Positions 33,883-46,068 of a stretch of 64,000 bases of DNA are shown here, in pieces. The DNA comes from Dactylis glomerata. Its lineage: Eukaryota; Streptophyta; Magnoliopsida; Poales; Poaceae. The stretch is taken from NCBI GenBank assembly GCA_007115705.1, contig QXEO01001821.1, positions 186,001 through 250,000 of the forward strand, read 5' to 3'. Positions within the stretch are counted from its first letter, which is position 1. The number at the start of each line of letters is the position of its first letter. The notes under the pieces were generated by a model, which saw only the letters and a program-made list of their open reading frames with translations, was not told the DNA's origin and did no database searches. The translations under genes were made by a program, and so were the position numbers.

Positions 33883-34820
33883 AAGCACGTATTATCGGGC
33901 CCCCGTGATGAGCAAAGCCCATAAACGTATTCTACAAAAGAGTTAAAATTCTGCACGTAGCAGACGATAAATACCAAAGGAGGAAAAAAATAAGAAGGGG
34001 AGATTGTGGTTAAAAGCCTCGCCTTGGGCTCGGGGGCTTGTAAATAGGAGATATTACAAGAAAGAAGACAAAGTGAATTTTTGAGCCTATGCTTGACTAC
34101 AGGTATTCAAACATAGCCTCAGGGGCTACTCCCATCGGGAGCGCTGAGCGCGCACCCGATAGAGGATGAGTTAATCAATATCGAGAATGAAGAAAGTATA
34201 TCATACAAACTTCGGCTACGTAGTCAACAAAATGCAAAGAGACTACTCCCATCAGGAGGGAATTGGAGGAAATTAAGTTAAAGTTGACATTCTTTGATTT
34301 TATCAGTCAAAACTTGGCTGCGACATGAGATTCTCGAGTTGCGTTATCGCAACGAAACTCAAATGCCGTGATTTATCACGAAGGTAAGACCCCGGGATCC
34401 GTCCTGTGTGGACTGGTATACGCACATGGATGCGCTCTGCTGGTATGTATCCGTGTCTACGACGTGAAGAAAATCCTGGTGGACGCATTGGGTACCCTGA
34501 AAATCACTGGGATTCATTCTTTGTAAGTCCTAAATGCGGCAAAAGAATGGGTTTGACCGGTATCCCGAATTCAAATCCAAGGAGATTGAATTTGAAGTAG
34601 GTGGCAAGTATCTGTTCCGGCAGTTAACTGACCTCTTGATCCGTCAGAGTTGTCAGGCTTGTTCATCAAAACCCCTTGCGAAAAAATATCATGAAAATAA
34701 GTTGAAAGACCGAGTCGAAGATTTGAAGATAAGAAGAAGTCGAAGAATTGATCAAGTCGAAGATTTAAAGATTAGAGATTCAACCCGAATCTGCAATTCT
34801 GGTAGAATCTCAGGAGCTAC

Positions 34821-35155
34821 TGACAAGGGTATAGTTAATAGAACCCGTTAGTTGAGTACCCCTAAGGCCCGTATAGCTAGGCCTAATTGTAATGACAGTC
34901 GAATATGAGTTCTTACCGTATGTCGATATTGTAATCTGTATCGGACCCTACCCGATCCTCGAGACCTGGCCACCTATATATGGGGGCCAGGAGGGGACGG
35001 TGTAGGCTAGATTGAAAGCAAGCTAGGTTGAACACCCAAGTTTACTTTCGACACACACCTATTTCGACTAAATTTACCTTCGAGTTCATCCGACGCCCTA
35101 TCTCCCCGATCCTAAGTCCTTCATCTAGGACATTTGTCGAGTTAACCCCTCATCA
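34821..35155 (+). repeat. 3' LTR of A
   Basis: TGACAAGG...CTCATCA, 335 bp, followed by the TSD copy CCCAT. Confidence 0.93.
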
Positions 35156-35443
35156 CCCATACTCCGAAAAATTTCAGCACTTTTTGTAGAAAAAGTTTTT
35201 GCAGTTTTGGGCTTTTTAGCTCAAGGAGTTGGAGTTTTCTCTACACCAATCAAAGTAAGAGGATTGCTATCATTTGGAACAACATCATTAGAGGTAGTAA
35301 TAGTACATACCTTCATCTTTCTAGCCATCTCATCTTCTCTTTCCCACCTGGCATGCAATTCTGCTAACATCCTAACATTTTCATCAATTCTAACTTGGAT
35401 GGCATTAGTAGCGGCGAAAGTATTGCTTTCTTTCACATCATTA
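35156..35443 (-). pseudogene. C2 gag, middle segment
   Basis: Minus-strand gag frame between insertions P1 and A: AATNAIQVRIDENVRMLAEL, then an in-frame TGA near 35220, then KTFSTKSAEIFRSM continuing at 16408. It is coiled-coil-like and charged. Confidence 0.7.
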
Positions 35444-37272
35444 GAGCATCTCCACTCAGGGTCCTCAAAGGGCCCCCATAGCGATTTGGGGGCCGCCGAC
35501 ACGAAATTTCTAGCCCAGCTGTGGCCCCCAATTTTTTTTGGCGCCGGCACGGCCCAGTTATTTCCCCGGCAGCCCCGGTCCGAACCCAATCTGCAGGGAG
35601 GCGAGCGGGGGCGTCGGATGGACGCGTGGCAGGGTGGGTGGCGGGAAGGAAGAGAGAGAGCGCACACGGGAACCTACCCAGTCAAAGCTGGCCCGCCTGG
35701 CAGCGACACGCGGCTTCTTCTTCCTCGCCATCAGCGCCGAGTAATGGCGCTACTCGCCACAGCCTTTCTGGCAAACGGCAGCAGCCGACGAGTCCCGTCA
35801 ATGGGGCGCACACCGGCGCTAATGTGGCTGCCCAACCACCTACCTCCCCACTATAAAATGCCCCGGTGGTTTCCATTGCCGATGTCACTTCTTCCATCGA
35901 CGGCGAGCTCCACCAACTCTTCCCTCTCCCTCTTCGTCTTCTGCGAGCAATGGCGACCTACGACAGTGCGGTGGCCAACGGCTTTGGCCGCCTCTGGCTC
36001 CACATCCACGAGGCGCAGGCGCTCTTCCAATGCGGCTACCCCATCCCGCCGGGTTTTCGGCTCCCGTCGGGGTGGAAGCTGAGCATCGGCGGCCTCCCCG
36101 TGCCGCCGATTCCCACCGGTAGCAGCCGCCATCTACGAATACTACTGGGGGACACTCACCGCCGAGGAGCGCAATGACCCCCAGTGGGATCCCGACAACC
36201 GGCACGCGTGGTCGGTGTTCTTTGCACGGCAGCGCGAGGACCGCTTCGTGGTGTACGACGGCCTGGGCCCGCCGCCGGAGAACTTCAACAGCGAGGGCCG
36301 GCGGTGATGGTGGAATGCTCTAGGGCGCACCCTCACCTGGGTCATGGACCACATCGCCAATGGCAACAACCCGCCGTTGGCGATGCCGCCGCCTCCGCCT
36401 TGGCACAACATGGGGCCTCGCCGCTCGCCATCTTCTTCCTCCTCCTCGCGCTCATCGGCATCACCGCGGTTCTCGCCATATGGCTCGCCGTCGCCACGCT
36501 ATCTCGCTCCGGTGAAGGACGAGCGGGGGAGCCCACGACGCAGCTCAGGCGGCCCCGTCATCCGCGACCGCCGCGCGCCTCCGTCAACTCCCCGTGGTCG
36601 CCTTCGCCTCGGCAGGCCCAAGCACTAGCCAAAGAAGGAGTGGACGCCACCACCGGAGTACAAGGCGGCGGCGCTTGAGCTGGCGGACGGCGAGGACCCG
36701 GAAGAATTTCCAGGCCAGAGGATGCTCGAGCGGGCGTCCGCCAACGAGCTGGCCCGCTGGCAGGCCAGGTTCCCCATCCCGTCGGCCACAGACGAGTTCT
36801 TCTCCAGGTGGTCCACACAGGACTAGCGGCGGGAGCAGGCCGAGCGCGCCAGGCACCGCGGCCTCGTCGTCGACGTCGAGGAGGATGAGGCGGGCCCTTC
36901 CAGGCCGCCGCGCAGGACAGGGAACGACAGCGAGGGATGCAGCAGCCGTCTGCCGCCGGCAAAGGACGAGCCGCCCAGCGACGAGGACAAGCTGATGGAC
37001 CGCCAGCTCAGGATCGGCGGCCGCGGCCGTGGCCGCCATTAGATAGTTTTTTCTGTTGTTTTAAATTTCTATTTAAATTTGAACTATTCGGCAATATTTT
37101 AGTTAAGTTTGCTATATTTTAGTTAAGTTTAAACTATTTAAATTTTGTTATGGGGGGCACGGCTAGAAGCGGGTGCCCCCCCCATTTGGCACCATCGCGC
37201 CGGCGCCTCCCCAAATGCCCAAAAAAAACACGACAGCCGGATCCAAATCGGGGATCCCGAGTGGAGATGCTC
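35444..37272 (+). mobile_element. P1: Harbinger-type DNA transposon in C2 gag
   Basis: Perfect 14-bp terminal inverted repeats (GAGCATCTCCACTC at the left, its complement at the right) and a TTA target duplication (35441-35443 and 37273-37275), the PIF/Harbinger pattern. 1,829 bp, GC-rich. No transposase is recognised, so it is non-autonomous. Confidence 0.85.
35950..37043 (+). pseudogene. P1 ORF of unknown function, frameshifted
   Basis: Reads MATYDSAVANGFGRLW from 35950, shifts near 36120, continues EYYWGTLTAEERNDPQWDP..., meets a TGA near 36305, then a Ser/Pro-rich stretch, a frame ending at 36626, and further open pieces to 37043 ending GGRGRGRH. I know similar proteins only as repeats inside grass DNA transposons. 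It is not a transposase that I can recognise, and I assign no function. Confidence 0.5.
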
Positions 37273-38387
37273 TTAGGCAACACTTTTAGTTTCAGAAGTT
37301 CAACATCAAGAGCAAGGCTATCAACTTTAGAAGAAAGAATATCAATTTTACTCAACTTTTCCTCAACAGACTTGTTAAAAGCAGTTTGCTTACCAATGAA
37401 GTCCTTGAGCATGACTTCAAGCTCAGAGGGCACACCCCTAGTGTTGTTGGAGGAATTACCATAGGAGTTACCATAACCATAACCATTGGTAGAAGGATAC
37501 GGCCTATAATTGTTGCTAGCAAAATCGTTCCTATAAGCACTGTTGTTGAAATTGTTATTTCTAATGAAGTTTACATCAACATGCTCTTCTTGAGCAACCA
37601 AAGAGGCCAAAGGAACATTATGAGGATCAACATGAGCTCTATCATTAGAAAGCATAAGAATAATAGCATCAATCTTATCACTCAAGGAAGAGGTTTCCTC
37701 AACAGAATTTACCTTCTTACCTTGTGGAGCTCTCTCGGTGTGCCACTCAGAATAATTTACCATCATGTTGTCAAGAAGCTTTGTTGCGGCACCCAAGGTA
37801 AGGGACATAAAAGTGCCTCCAGCAGCTAAATCCAATATATTTCTTGAAGAAAAATTTAGTCCTGCATAAAAAGTTTGGACAATCATCCAAGTAGTCAGTC
37901 CATGAGTAGGGCAATTCTTTATCATAGATTTCATTCTTTCCCAAGCTTGAGCAACATGTTCATTATCAAACTGTCTAAACTTCATAATATCACTATGCAA
38001 AGCTATAATCTTAGCAGGAGGATAGTATTTTCCAATAAAAGCATCCTTACACTTATCCCAAGAATCAATACTATTTCTAGGCAAAGATAGCAACCAATCC
38101 TTAGCTCTTCCTCTTAAAGAGAAAGGAAACAACTTAAGCTTAATAATATTACCATCTACATCCTTATACTTTTGCATCTCACATAGCTCAACAAAATTGT
38201 TGAGATGAGCAGCAACATCATCAGAACTCGCACCGGAAAATTACTCTTTCATAACAAGATTCAACAAAGCAGGTTTGATCTCATAAAAGTTTGCCTCAGG
38301 AGCACGTGGCGCAATAGGAGTGTAGATAAAATCATTGTTTTTGGTGCTAGTAAAGTCACACAACTTGGTGTTCTCAGGAGTACCCAT
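37273..38387 (-). pseudogene. C2 gag, N-terminal segment
   Basis: ATG at 38387 (MGTPENTKLCDF). Athila-type gag core (FPFSLRGRAKDWLLSLP, YYPPAKI, AWERMKSMIKNCPTHGL, QTFYAGL), then an Asn/Tyr/Gly-rich stretch and a heptad-like tail interrupted by P1. TAA at 38243-38241 stands where CAA (Gln) would fit. It would form the particle shell in an active copy. Confidence 0.8.
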
Positions 38388-38530
38388 TCTAACAAGACTA
38401 AAAGCAAGTAAATAAAAGCAACTATAAAGGAAACTAAATTTTTTGTATTTTTGATGAAAAGATGCAAGCAAAACAAAGACAAAGTAAAAGATTGTGCGTG
38501 CGAGACTCCCCTTGCAGAAGTCTTCTTTCT

Positions 38531-38714
38531 CCCTGGCAACGGCACTCAAAAAATGCTTTGATGGTGCGATGTTACGGCACCCAGTTGGGAACCCCAAGAG
38601 GAAGGTTTGTTGAGCACAGCAGCAAATTTTCCTCAGTAATGAAACCAAGGTTGAATCGAACCAGTAGTAGAAAGCCAAACTTCAGAAGGTGATGCTTGCT
38701 AGCTTCGTGACACT
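38531..38714 (-). repeat. C2 primer site and 3' end of its 5' LTR
   Basis: PBS-like TGAGTGCCGTTGCCAGGG at 38548-38531, then LTR sequence from 38559 to 38714, where D inserted. It matches C1 11028-11180. Confidence 0.7.
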
Positions 38715-40373
38715 TGATACGTCTCCAACGTATCTATAATTTTTGATGCTCCATGCTTGTTTTTACACCATTTGCCTAATATTTCGGTACACTTCGTGAC
38801 ACTTTTATGCATTTTCCGGAACTAACCTACTAACAAGTCGCCACAGTGCCAGTTCTCTGTTTTCTGCTATTTTTTGTGTTTCAGAAAAGCTACATAGGAA
38901 ATATTCTCGGAATTGGATGAAACAAGTTCCTGAAGTCTTATTTTTCTCGGAAGCTTCCAGAGATCCGAAGAGGAGACGGAGTGGGGCCACGAGGGCCCCA
39001 CACACCAGGGCGGCACGGCCCAGCCCCTGGCCGTGCCCCCTATGTGTGAGGGCGCCTCGGTCCACTCCTGACGATGCCCCTTCGCCTATAAAGACCCCCC
39101 GACGGGAAAAACCTAAGGACCCGATCAATTTTCCAGAAACACATCGCGATCCGCCGCCGTCGTCGACCCAAGATCGGGAGGGTCCAGAAGCTCTTCTCGG
39201 CACCCTGCTGGAGAGGGAAATCGCCACCGGAGGTCTTCTTCATCGCCATGCTTGCCTCCGGAGCAATGAGTGAGTAGTCTACCTTAGACTATGGGTCCAT
39301 AGCAGTAGCTAGATGGTTGTCCTCTCCACCATGTGCTTCATGTTTAGATCTCATGAGCTGCCCTACATGATTGAGATCACCGTTATGTAATTCTACATGT
39401 TTGGTTTGTTGGGATCCGATGAATATTGGTGTTATGATTGAGTTGCTATACTGAAATATATCTTATGTTATCTCTATGTTGTTTATGATCTTGCATGCTC
39501 TCCGTTGTTAGTAGCTATCTTGGCCGAGTAGTTGCTAGTGACTCCAAGAGGGGGTATTTATGCTCGATAGTGGGTTCATGCCTCTATTTAATCTGGGGGA
39601 GTGACAGAAACCTCTAAGGTTGTAGATGTGCTGTTGCTACTAGGGAGAAAACAACATTCATATGCTCGAGGGCATATGCTTTGTTTACATTACACACTTT
39701 GCTTAATGCAATTATCTGTTGTTCGCAACTTAATACTCATGGGGTGTTCGGATGATATCCCCGTGGGTGGATTATTAGTCATAGATGCAGTTGGATGGAG
39801 GTCTATGTATTTTGTTGTAATGCCCAGAGTAAATCGCATAGTGGTCTTCTTGACATATCACGTTTATCTTTATTCTATCAATTGCCCAACTGTAATTTGT
39901 TTACCCAGCATGTGCTATTTATCTTATGGAGAGACACCACTAGTGAACTATGGACCCCGGTCCTATTTCCATCATATTGCTATCACCTATTTACTTTACT
40001 CGCAATGTTTACTTTACTTGCATACTTCTACTGTTTTCCACTTGATACGCTCATACCCTTTGTTTCAAGCAAACCGGTGAGATTGACAACCTCATCGCTA
40101 GTTGGGAACAAAGTACTTGGTTGTATTGTGTGCAGGTTCCACGTTGCTACTAGCTGAAGATGCGCTAACTCGTTTTATCGTGAAACGGTGCCCTTGTTGG
40201 AGTGTCACTAGGCTATCAAGCATCACCTTCAGTTGTTTGTCTGCTCTTCTCCTGATCGACAAACCTTGGTTTCTTACTGAGGGAAAAGACTTGCTGCTGT
40301 GCTCATCATACTTTCTGCTTGGAGTTTCCCAACTGCCTGGCCATAATCATCATCAACTACACGCCAGCCATCA
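38715..40373 (+). repeat. 5' LTR of D
   Basis: 1,659 bp, TGATACGTCTCC...GCCATCA. A TATAAAG box lies near 39087. Confidence 0.85.
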
Positions 40374-40383
40374 AGCCCTTTTT

Positions 40384-40400
40384 TGGCGCCGTTGCCGGGG
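40384..40400 (+). other. Primer binding site of D
   Basis: TGGCGCCGTTGCCGGGG, the tRNA-Asp-type site common in Athila-lineage elements, 10 bases after the LTR. Confidence 0.8.
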
Positions 40401-40587
40401 AAGAAGTGGAAGACCCCTGCAAGGGGAGTTTTTCGCACGCACATCCTTTACTTTGTTTTAAGTTTTTCTTTACTTTATTTATTTTTACTTGCATTGTTTT
40501 ATATAAAAAATACAAAAAAATTAGTTCCTTTTATAGTTGTTATTTTTGTTGGTCTGTTATTGTCTTGCTTTATCATGCTTTCTATCA

Positions 40588-41544
40588 ATGGTTGGTTTCT
40601 TTGAAACTAAATCTTTTTGGCAAGGTGGGTTCACGGAAGAGCAGCAAAATTATTATGAGGAACACCGCTTGTCCCAAAAAGGGAAACACTTATGGGAACA
40701 AATCAATAGATTGTATATCATTGCTAGAAATGTGTGCTCTACTTATAATGTTACTTATTGCTTTGATAGATCTTGTTGCTGTAGGAGGTATAAACACCTC
40801 CCTTTTCAATGTGAGTATAATGATGATGTTACCATATCTTCTTATATTAATAGAAATTATGACTTTTATGATGTGGAACAAATTAAAGAATTTATTGCTT
40901 GGAAGGGTGCATTCGAACTTGCTTATTTGCTTGAAAATACTGATGATGCACCTTATAAATATGATGTTTATGATATACTTACATTTTGCTTTGATAATTA
41001 TAAGGAAGAAAATGGCTATATTCTTAAATATCTTAATAGATGCTCTCCAACGGAAGAGACTAATGCCTTGAAGGAGCCTATGGAAGAAGAAATTGCTGAA
41101 ACTAGAAGCTCATTGGATGAAAAAGTGGAGGAGAGTGATGATCAAGAGGAGGAAGAATGGAGCTACCCATGTCTACCTCCCAATAAGAGTAACTCTTTAA
41201 CTAATACCTTATTTGATAGCCCTCCATGCTTAACAAAGGAGGATGAGTGTGATATTTATATTGTTGAGTTTGTTTATGATGCTACTGAAAATTATTATGA
41301 GAGAGGAAAATATGGTTGTTGGAATTCTAATGTTACTAAAACACCTCTCTTTATATTGAAAGTTCTGAAGTTGCTCTTGTTTTATCTACCCATACTTGTT
41401 ACTATGTGCTTCTTTGATTTATTTTCTTATAAGATCCTATGCATAGGAAGTGGGTTAGACTTAAATGTGTTTTATATTTGCTCCTCGATGCTCTCTTTTG
41501 CTTCAATTCATATTTCTTATGTGAGCATCTTCTCAAATTACTGA
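40588..41544 (+). CDS. D ORF: unknown protein with C-terminal membrane segments
   Basis: 318 residues from ATG 40588. I do not recognise a gag, protease or other known domain. Seen: a Cys-rich patch (residues 50-75), many Tyr/Asp, an acidic stretch (166-191) and two hydrophobic stretches (about 254-280 and 293-316) that look membrane-spanning. It occupies the place of gag-pro in C1/C2 and ends just before the shared motif GCCTAGCTCAAAGGCG. Intact open frame. It could be an envelope-like or captured host-derived ORF; both are guesses. Confidence 0.6.
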   Translation: MVGFFETKSFWQGGFTEEQQNYYEEHRLSQKGKHLWEQINRLYIIARNVCSTYNVTYCFDRSCCCRRYKHLPFQCEYNDDVTISSYINRNYDFYDVEQIKEFIAWKGAFELAYLLENTDDAPYKYDVYDILTFCFDNYKEENGYILKYLNRCSPTEETNALKEPMEEEIAETRSSLDEKVEESDDQEEEEWSYPCLPPNKSNSLTNTLFDSPPCLTKEDECDIYIVEFVYDATENYYERGKYGCWNSNVTKTPLFILKVLKLLLFYLPILVTMCFFDLFSYKILCIGSGLDLNVFYICSSMLSFASIHISYVSIFSNY

Positions 41545-44464
41545 GCCTAGCTCAAAGGCGTTAAAGAAAAGCACTCTTGGGAGATAACCCAATGTTTTAT
41601 TTTCAGTACTTTTTCTTTTATTTGAGTCTTGGAAGTCATTACCACTGTAATGACCTCTCCTTATCCTTTTTATTTGATTGTTGTGCCAAGAGAAGCCTCT
41701 AATTTGAGTGAGGTAAAGATTTGGGGATGTTGCTGTCCTGAAACTGTTTTCGGTGCTGCACCGTAAAAATTCGTGAAAATTCTCTGTATATCTTTTGTAC
41801 CTGCGATTTATTGTGCATATGCCCCAGGTTATATCCAAACTTTCATTAGTTGAACACTTTTTGATTTGAGCAACAGAAAATACCTTAAAAATTCGACCTT
41901 TGTCAGCTGTTCTGTTTTGACAGATTTCTGCCAATATTTGTGTTTGCCGCTTTATCGCTTTCTTTTTAAGTTCTTTTGATCACGGAACTTTTGGGGAAGT
42001 TCCTACAGTAGTATATACTTTATATGTGGTGGTTTTGGGTTGAAACCTGAAGCAAAAGAGGTTGATTATATGTTATGCTTACACTAATGTTGCTAATAGA
42101 TTTGTGTTTAGTTTTGTATGAAGGAAGTTTTCAAGTGTAGGGATTGGAGAATGATGAGATGAGTTGAACAATGGACAAAATCTCAAGCTTGGGGATGCCC
42201 ATGCATCACCCCAAGAAATATCCAAGAAGTACACGCGTCAAAGCTTGGGGATGCCCCCGAGGTACCCCTTCTTCATCGGCAAAAATCAGGTCACCTTTCA
42301 AGTGACTATATTTTTATTGCTTCATGCACTATGTGTTTTTCTTGGAGCGTCAGTTGTTTTTGTTTTTTTTATTTGTTTTGTTTTGTTTGCTGTAATAAAT
42401 GGTTGGACCCCAACAAATTTCGTTTCGAGAAGTTGCCTTGCTTTTCATTTGCCAAGAACACTCTAGTTTTCACTCTTATCAAAAACCGAGTGTTCTTCTT
42501 TTTCTGCTACTGCTTTTGGTTTTCGTTTTCACCTTGATTTGCGTTCAGATCTTCTTATATTTATTTATCAAGGTGTATTTTTGCCTCTGGACCATGTTGG
42601 TTTTCCTCAAAAGAGTTGGATTAATTTTTTTTTGAATGGTGTTGGAAGAGAGAAAAAGTTTTATGCAAAAAAGTGGTACAAGAAGGAGCTTGTGTAGACA
42701 GCGGCTTAGGCTTTTTCATGTCATGCTTGATGTCTTTTTGATAGTATGCTTAGTGGTTTTTCTGTAGCATGACTTGTCTCAAATAACTGAGATTGCTTAA
42801 TGAGCCTTTGAAAAAATCATGTGTTATTTTTATCGTTTGGAAGCATTATTTTGGTTTTCCTCTTGATGCTTTATTTGGGTTGACTTGGCGCATGCTCACA
42901 CATGTTAGACTCTTACAAAGTCGCCAATAGCCTCTATGATCATTTAGTTTTTGACTTTTGATGCCATCTTATGCTTCTTTCAATGTCGTTTTGTCGCTTT
43001 GCATGATTATGGCCATTATTGCTCTTTTAGTTGGTCGCTCCCAGTCTTTTGCTAGCCCTCGTCTTGTACTGAGTATGGGCTCTACTCGTGCATCCAACTC
43101 CTAAAAACTAAGTTTGCCAAAGTGTCCACCATACATACCTATTAGCAATTTGCTATTCCAAGTAAATTTGACTTGCTTTTATTTTCTCTTTAAATTAAAC
43201 TCTTACCAGTGTTATGCAAAAATTGGTCAGTAAAGCTCTCACGAACCGGAAGGCACACTTTACTTTTTCTTACTTTTAAAAATTTGACAATGTGGTCTCT
43301 TATGTTGAGTTGTTATGCTTGCAAGTTGTAACTTGGAGACTAGCCCAGCCATGCCGTCATGGGCAAGCTTTCAACATTGCACTTCTTATTTGAGTTGATA
43401 TCGTGATCTTTTGTTTATGGATGCCCGTGGTGTGAAATGAATTGGGAATCTTACGGGGATCATGGAGTTTGTATATGTGTTAGGGAAACGCCTGGGCCGC
43501 CAATCTAAGCCATGCATAATTCATGGTGGAAATTTGCAGCATACCCATAGTGGACATTCGACGACGCATCTCAAAATAAAAAGCTAAACAAATGGTAAAT
43601 AAAAGAGATGTCGAGGTGTTCATTGTCTGCTTGTCCTGTCATTTTGATGTGGGCTTGTTCTATGTCATCGGGCACGGAGGTACCCCGTTGGTGGTTCTCG
43701 ATGATACGTGTATACTTACAATGACAAGAGCCTTGCTTGGGACTCTAAGTAGAGTAGCATGAGGTTTGGGTACTCGTATTCACGGGACACGAGGTTTTCA
43801 ACTTATGATTTGTCAAGCATATGCATCAGAATTGTTCTCGCATTAACTTTAACCATTCAAGATGCTTATGATGGGGGCAATGAGAGCTCAAAGCCGGTAA
43901 GTACCATAATTTTTGAAGGTTATAAAACTTGCAATCACTGCTTCCCTCCGCGAAGGGCCTTTCTTTTACTTTTATGTTGAGTCACCACCTTCTATCTTTA
44001 TGCACCATTAAGAGAGCATAGTTGTCATTCTTAGTATAATGTGCATTGTCCCAAAGTTTTCATTGATTGATTCATATTGTTGGTTTCACTTGTTCTCAAA
44101 TTATTTGTATCTAGTCGCCCTCTTAAACTTGAAGGTGTCTTATGCATTTATGTTTTGCTCTCCATGAAGGACAAGCTGAAAACCACTTGTATGTTTTTCC
44201 TTATGATTTGAGCACACGTTTGACTTCCATTGTTTCATTTTCATGATCTTTTGTTTGTGTTCATTTGCATGTTTATAACATGGTTGCTAAGTTTTTATTG
44301 TCAAGATTATATATTTCATGCCCATGTTTTAAGTTCTTTTGATCCCAGCTCACAACGCTTACATATGTGATTAAGATTATGTAGGTGCATGTCACCTCAA
44401 AAATTATTTCTTTTGTTATCACTTACCTACACGAGGACGAGCAGGAGTTAAGCTTGGGGATGCT
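41545..44464 (+). other. D long noncoding internal region and polypurine tract
   Basis: No gene seen. AAGCTTGGGGATGC occurs at 42185-42198, 42242-42255 and immediately before the 3' LTR (44450-44463). Conserved with C1 and C2. Confidence 0.65.
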
Positions 44465-46068
44465 TGATACGTCTCCAACGTATCTATAATTTTTGATGCT
44501 CCATGCTTGTTTTTACACCATTTGCCTAATGTTTCGTTATACTTCGTGACACTTTCATGCATTTTCCGGAACTAACCTAGTAACAAGTCGCCACAGTGCC
44601 AGTTCCCTGTTTTCTGCTATTTTTGTGTTTCAGAAAAGCTACACAGGAAATATTCTCGGAATTGGACAAGACAAGTTCCTGAAGTCTTATTTTTCTCGGA
44701 AGCTTCCAAAGATCCGAAGAGGGGACGGAGTGGGGCCACTAGGGCGGCATGGCTCAGCCCCTGGCCACGCCCCCTATGTGTGAGGGCGCCTCGGTCCACT
44801 CCCGACGATGCCCCTTCGCCTATAAAGACCCCCCGACGGGAAAAACCTAAGGACCCGATCAATTTTCCAGAAACACATTGCGATCCGCCGCCGTCATGGG
44901 CAAGCATGGTGATGAAGAAGACCTCCGGTGGTGATTCCCCTCTCCGGCAGGGTGCCGGGAAGAGCTTCTGGAGAGGGGAATCACCACCGGAGGTCTTCTT
45001 CATCACCATGCTTGCCTCCGGAGCGATGAGTGAGTAGTCTACCTTGGACTATGGGTCCATAGCAGTAGCTAGATGGTTGTCCTCTCCACCATGTGCTTCA
45101 TGTTTAGATCTCATGAGCTGCCCTACATGATTGAGATCACCGTTATGTAATTCTACATGTTTGGTTTGTTGGGATCCGATGAATATTGGTGTTATGATTG
45201 AGTTGCTATACTGAAATATATCTTATGTTATCTCTATGTTGTTTATGATCTTGCATGCTCTCCGTTGTTAGTAGCTATCTTGGCCGAGTAGTTGCTAGTG
45301 ACTCCAAGAGGGGGTATTTATGCTCGATAGTGGGTTCATGCCTCTATTTAATCTGGGGGAGTGACAGAAACCTCTAAGGTTGTAGATGTGCTGTTGCTAC
45401 TAGGGAGAAAACAACATTCATATGCTCGAGGGCATATGCTTTGTTTAAATTACACACTTTGCTTAATGCAATTATCTGTTGTTCGCAACTTAATACTCAT
45501 GGGGTGTTCGGATGATATCCCCGTGGGTGGATTATTAGTCATAGATGCAGTTGGATGGCGGTCTATGTATTTTGTTGTAATGCCCAGAGTAAATCGCATA
45601 GTGATCTTCTTGACATATCACGTTTATCTTTATTCTATCAATTGCCCAACTGTAATTTGTTTACCCAGCATGTGCTATTTATCTTATGGAGAGACACCAC
45701 TAGTGAACTATGGACCCCGGTCCTATTTCCATCATATTGCTATCACCTGTTTACTTTACTCGCACTGTTTAATTTACTCGCATACTTCTACTGTTTTCCA
45801 CTCGATACGCTCATACCCTTTGTTTCAAGCAAACCGGTGAGATTGACAACCTCATCGCAAGTTGGGAACAAAGTACTTGGTTGTGTTGTGTGCAGGTTCC
45901 ACGTTGCTACTAACTAAAGACGCGCTAACTCGTTTTATTGTGAAACGGCGTCCTTGTTGGAGTGTCACTAGGCTATCAAGCATCACCTTCAGTTGTTTGT
46001 CTGCTCTTCTCCTGATCGACAAACCTTGGTTTCTTACTGAGGGAAAAGACTTGCCGCTGTGCTCATCG
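44465..46068 (+). repeat. 3' LTR of D, truncated, with internal palindrome
   Basis: Matches the 5' LTR until GTGCTCATC at 46068, then changes abruptly to minus-strand C2 LTR. It carries a deletion near 44740 and an inverted duplication at 44900-45015. Confidence 0.82.
44900..45015. repeat. Perfect palindrome, 44-bp arms and 28-bp spacer
   Basis: Arms 44900-44943 and 44972-45015 are exact reverse complements. The 5' LTR has only the right arm, in a slightly different form. Confidence 0.9.

Larger units (their letters stand above)
16409..35155 (+). mobile_element. A: Tat-lineage Ty3/Gypsy element with nested B
   Basis: LTRs 16409-16743 and 34821-35155 (335 bp each, TG...CA) are flanked by a perfect 5-bp TSD, CCCAT (16404-16408 and 35156-35160). 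Order: LTR, PBS, gag, protease, RT, RNase H, integrase, antisense B3 gene, LTR. The two LTRs differ at about seven sites by eye, roughly 2%. B sequences (21996-31900) interrupt the integrase. Without them the element is about 9 kb. Confidence 0.95.
38715..46068 (+). mobile_element. D: Athila-like non-autonomous LTR element
   Basis: Plus orientation: 5' LTR 38715-40373, PBS 40384-40400, one ORF, about 2.9 kb noncoding, polypurine tract, 3' LTR 44465-46068 (last ~60 bp lost). The LTR and noncoding region match C1 and C2, but the coding part is unrelated to their gag-pro. It lies in the C2 5' LTR; because the 3' end is deleted, the target duplication cannot be confirmed. Confidence 0.85.

Noticed and set aside
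35207..36082. 291-codon plus-strand frame across 35444
   Set aside because: It crosses the border between C2 gag and P1, so it is a chance fusion of two unrelated sequences.
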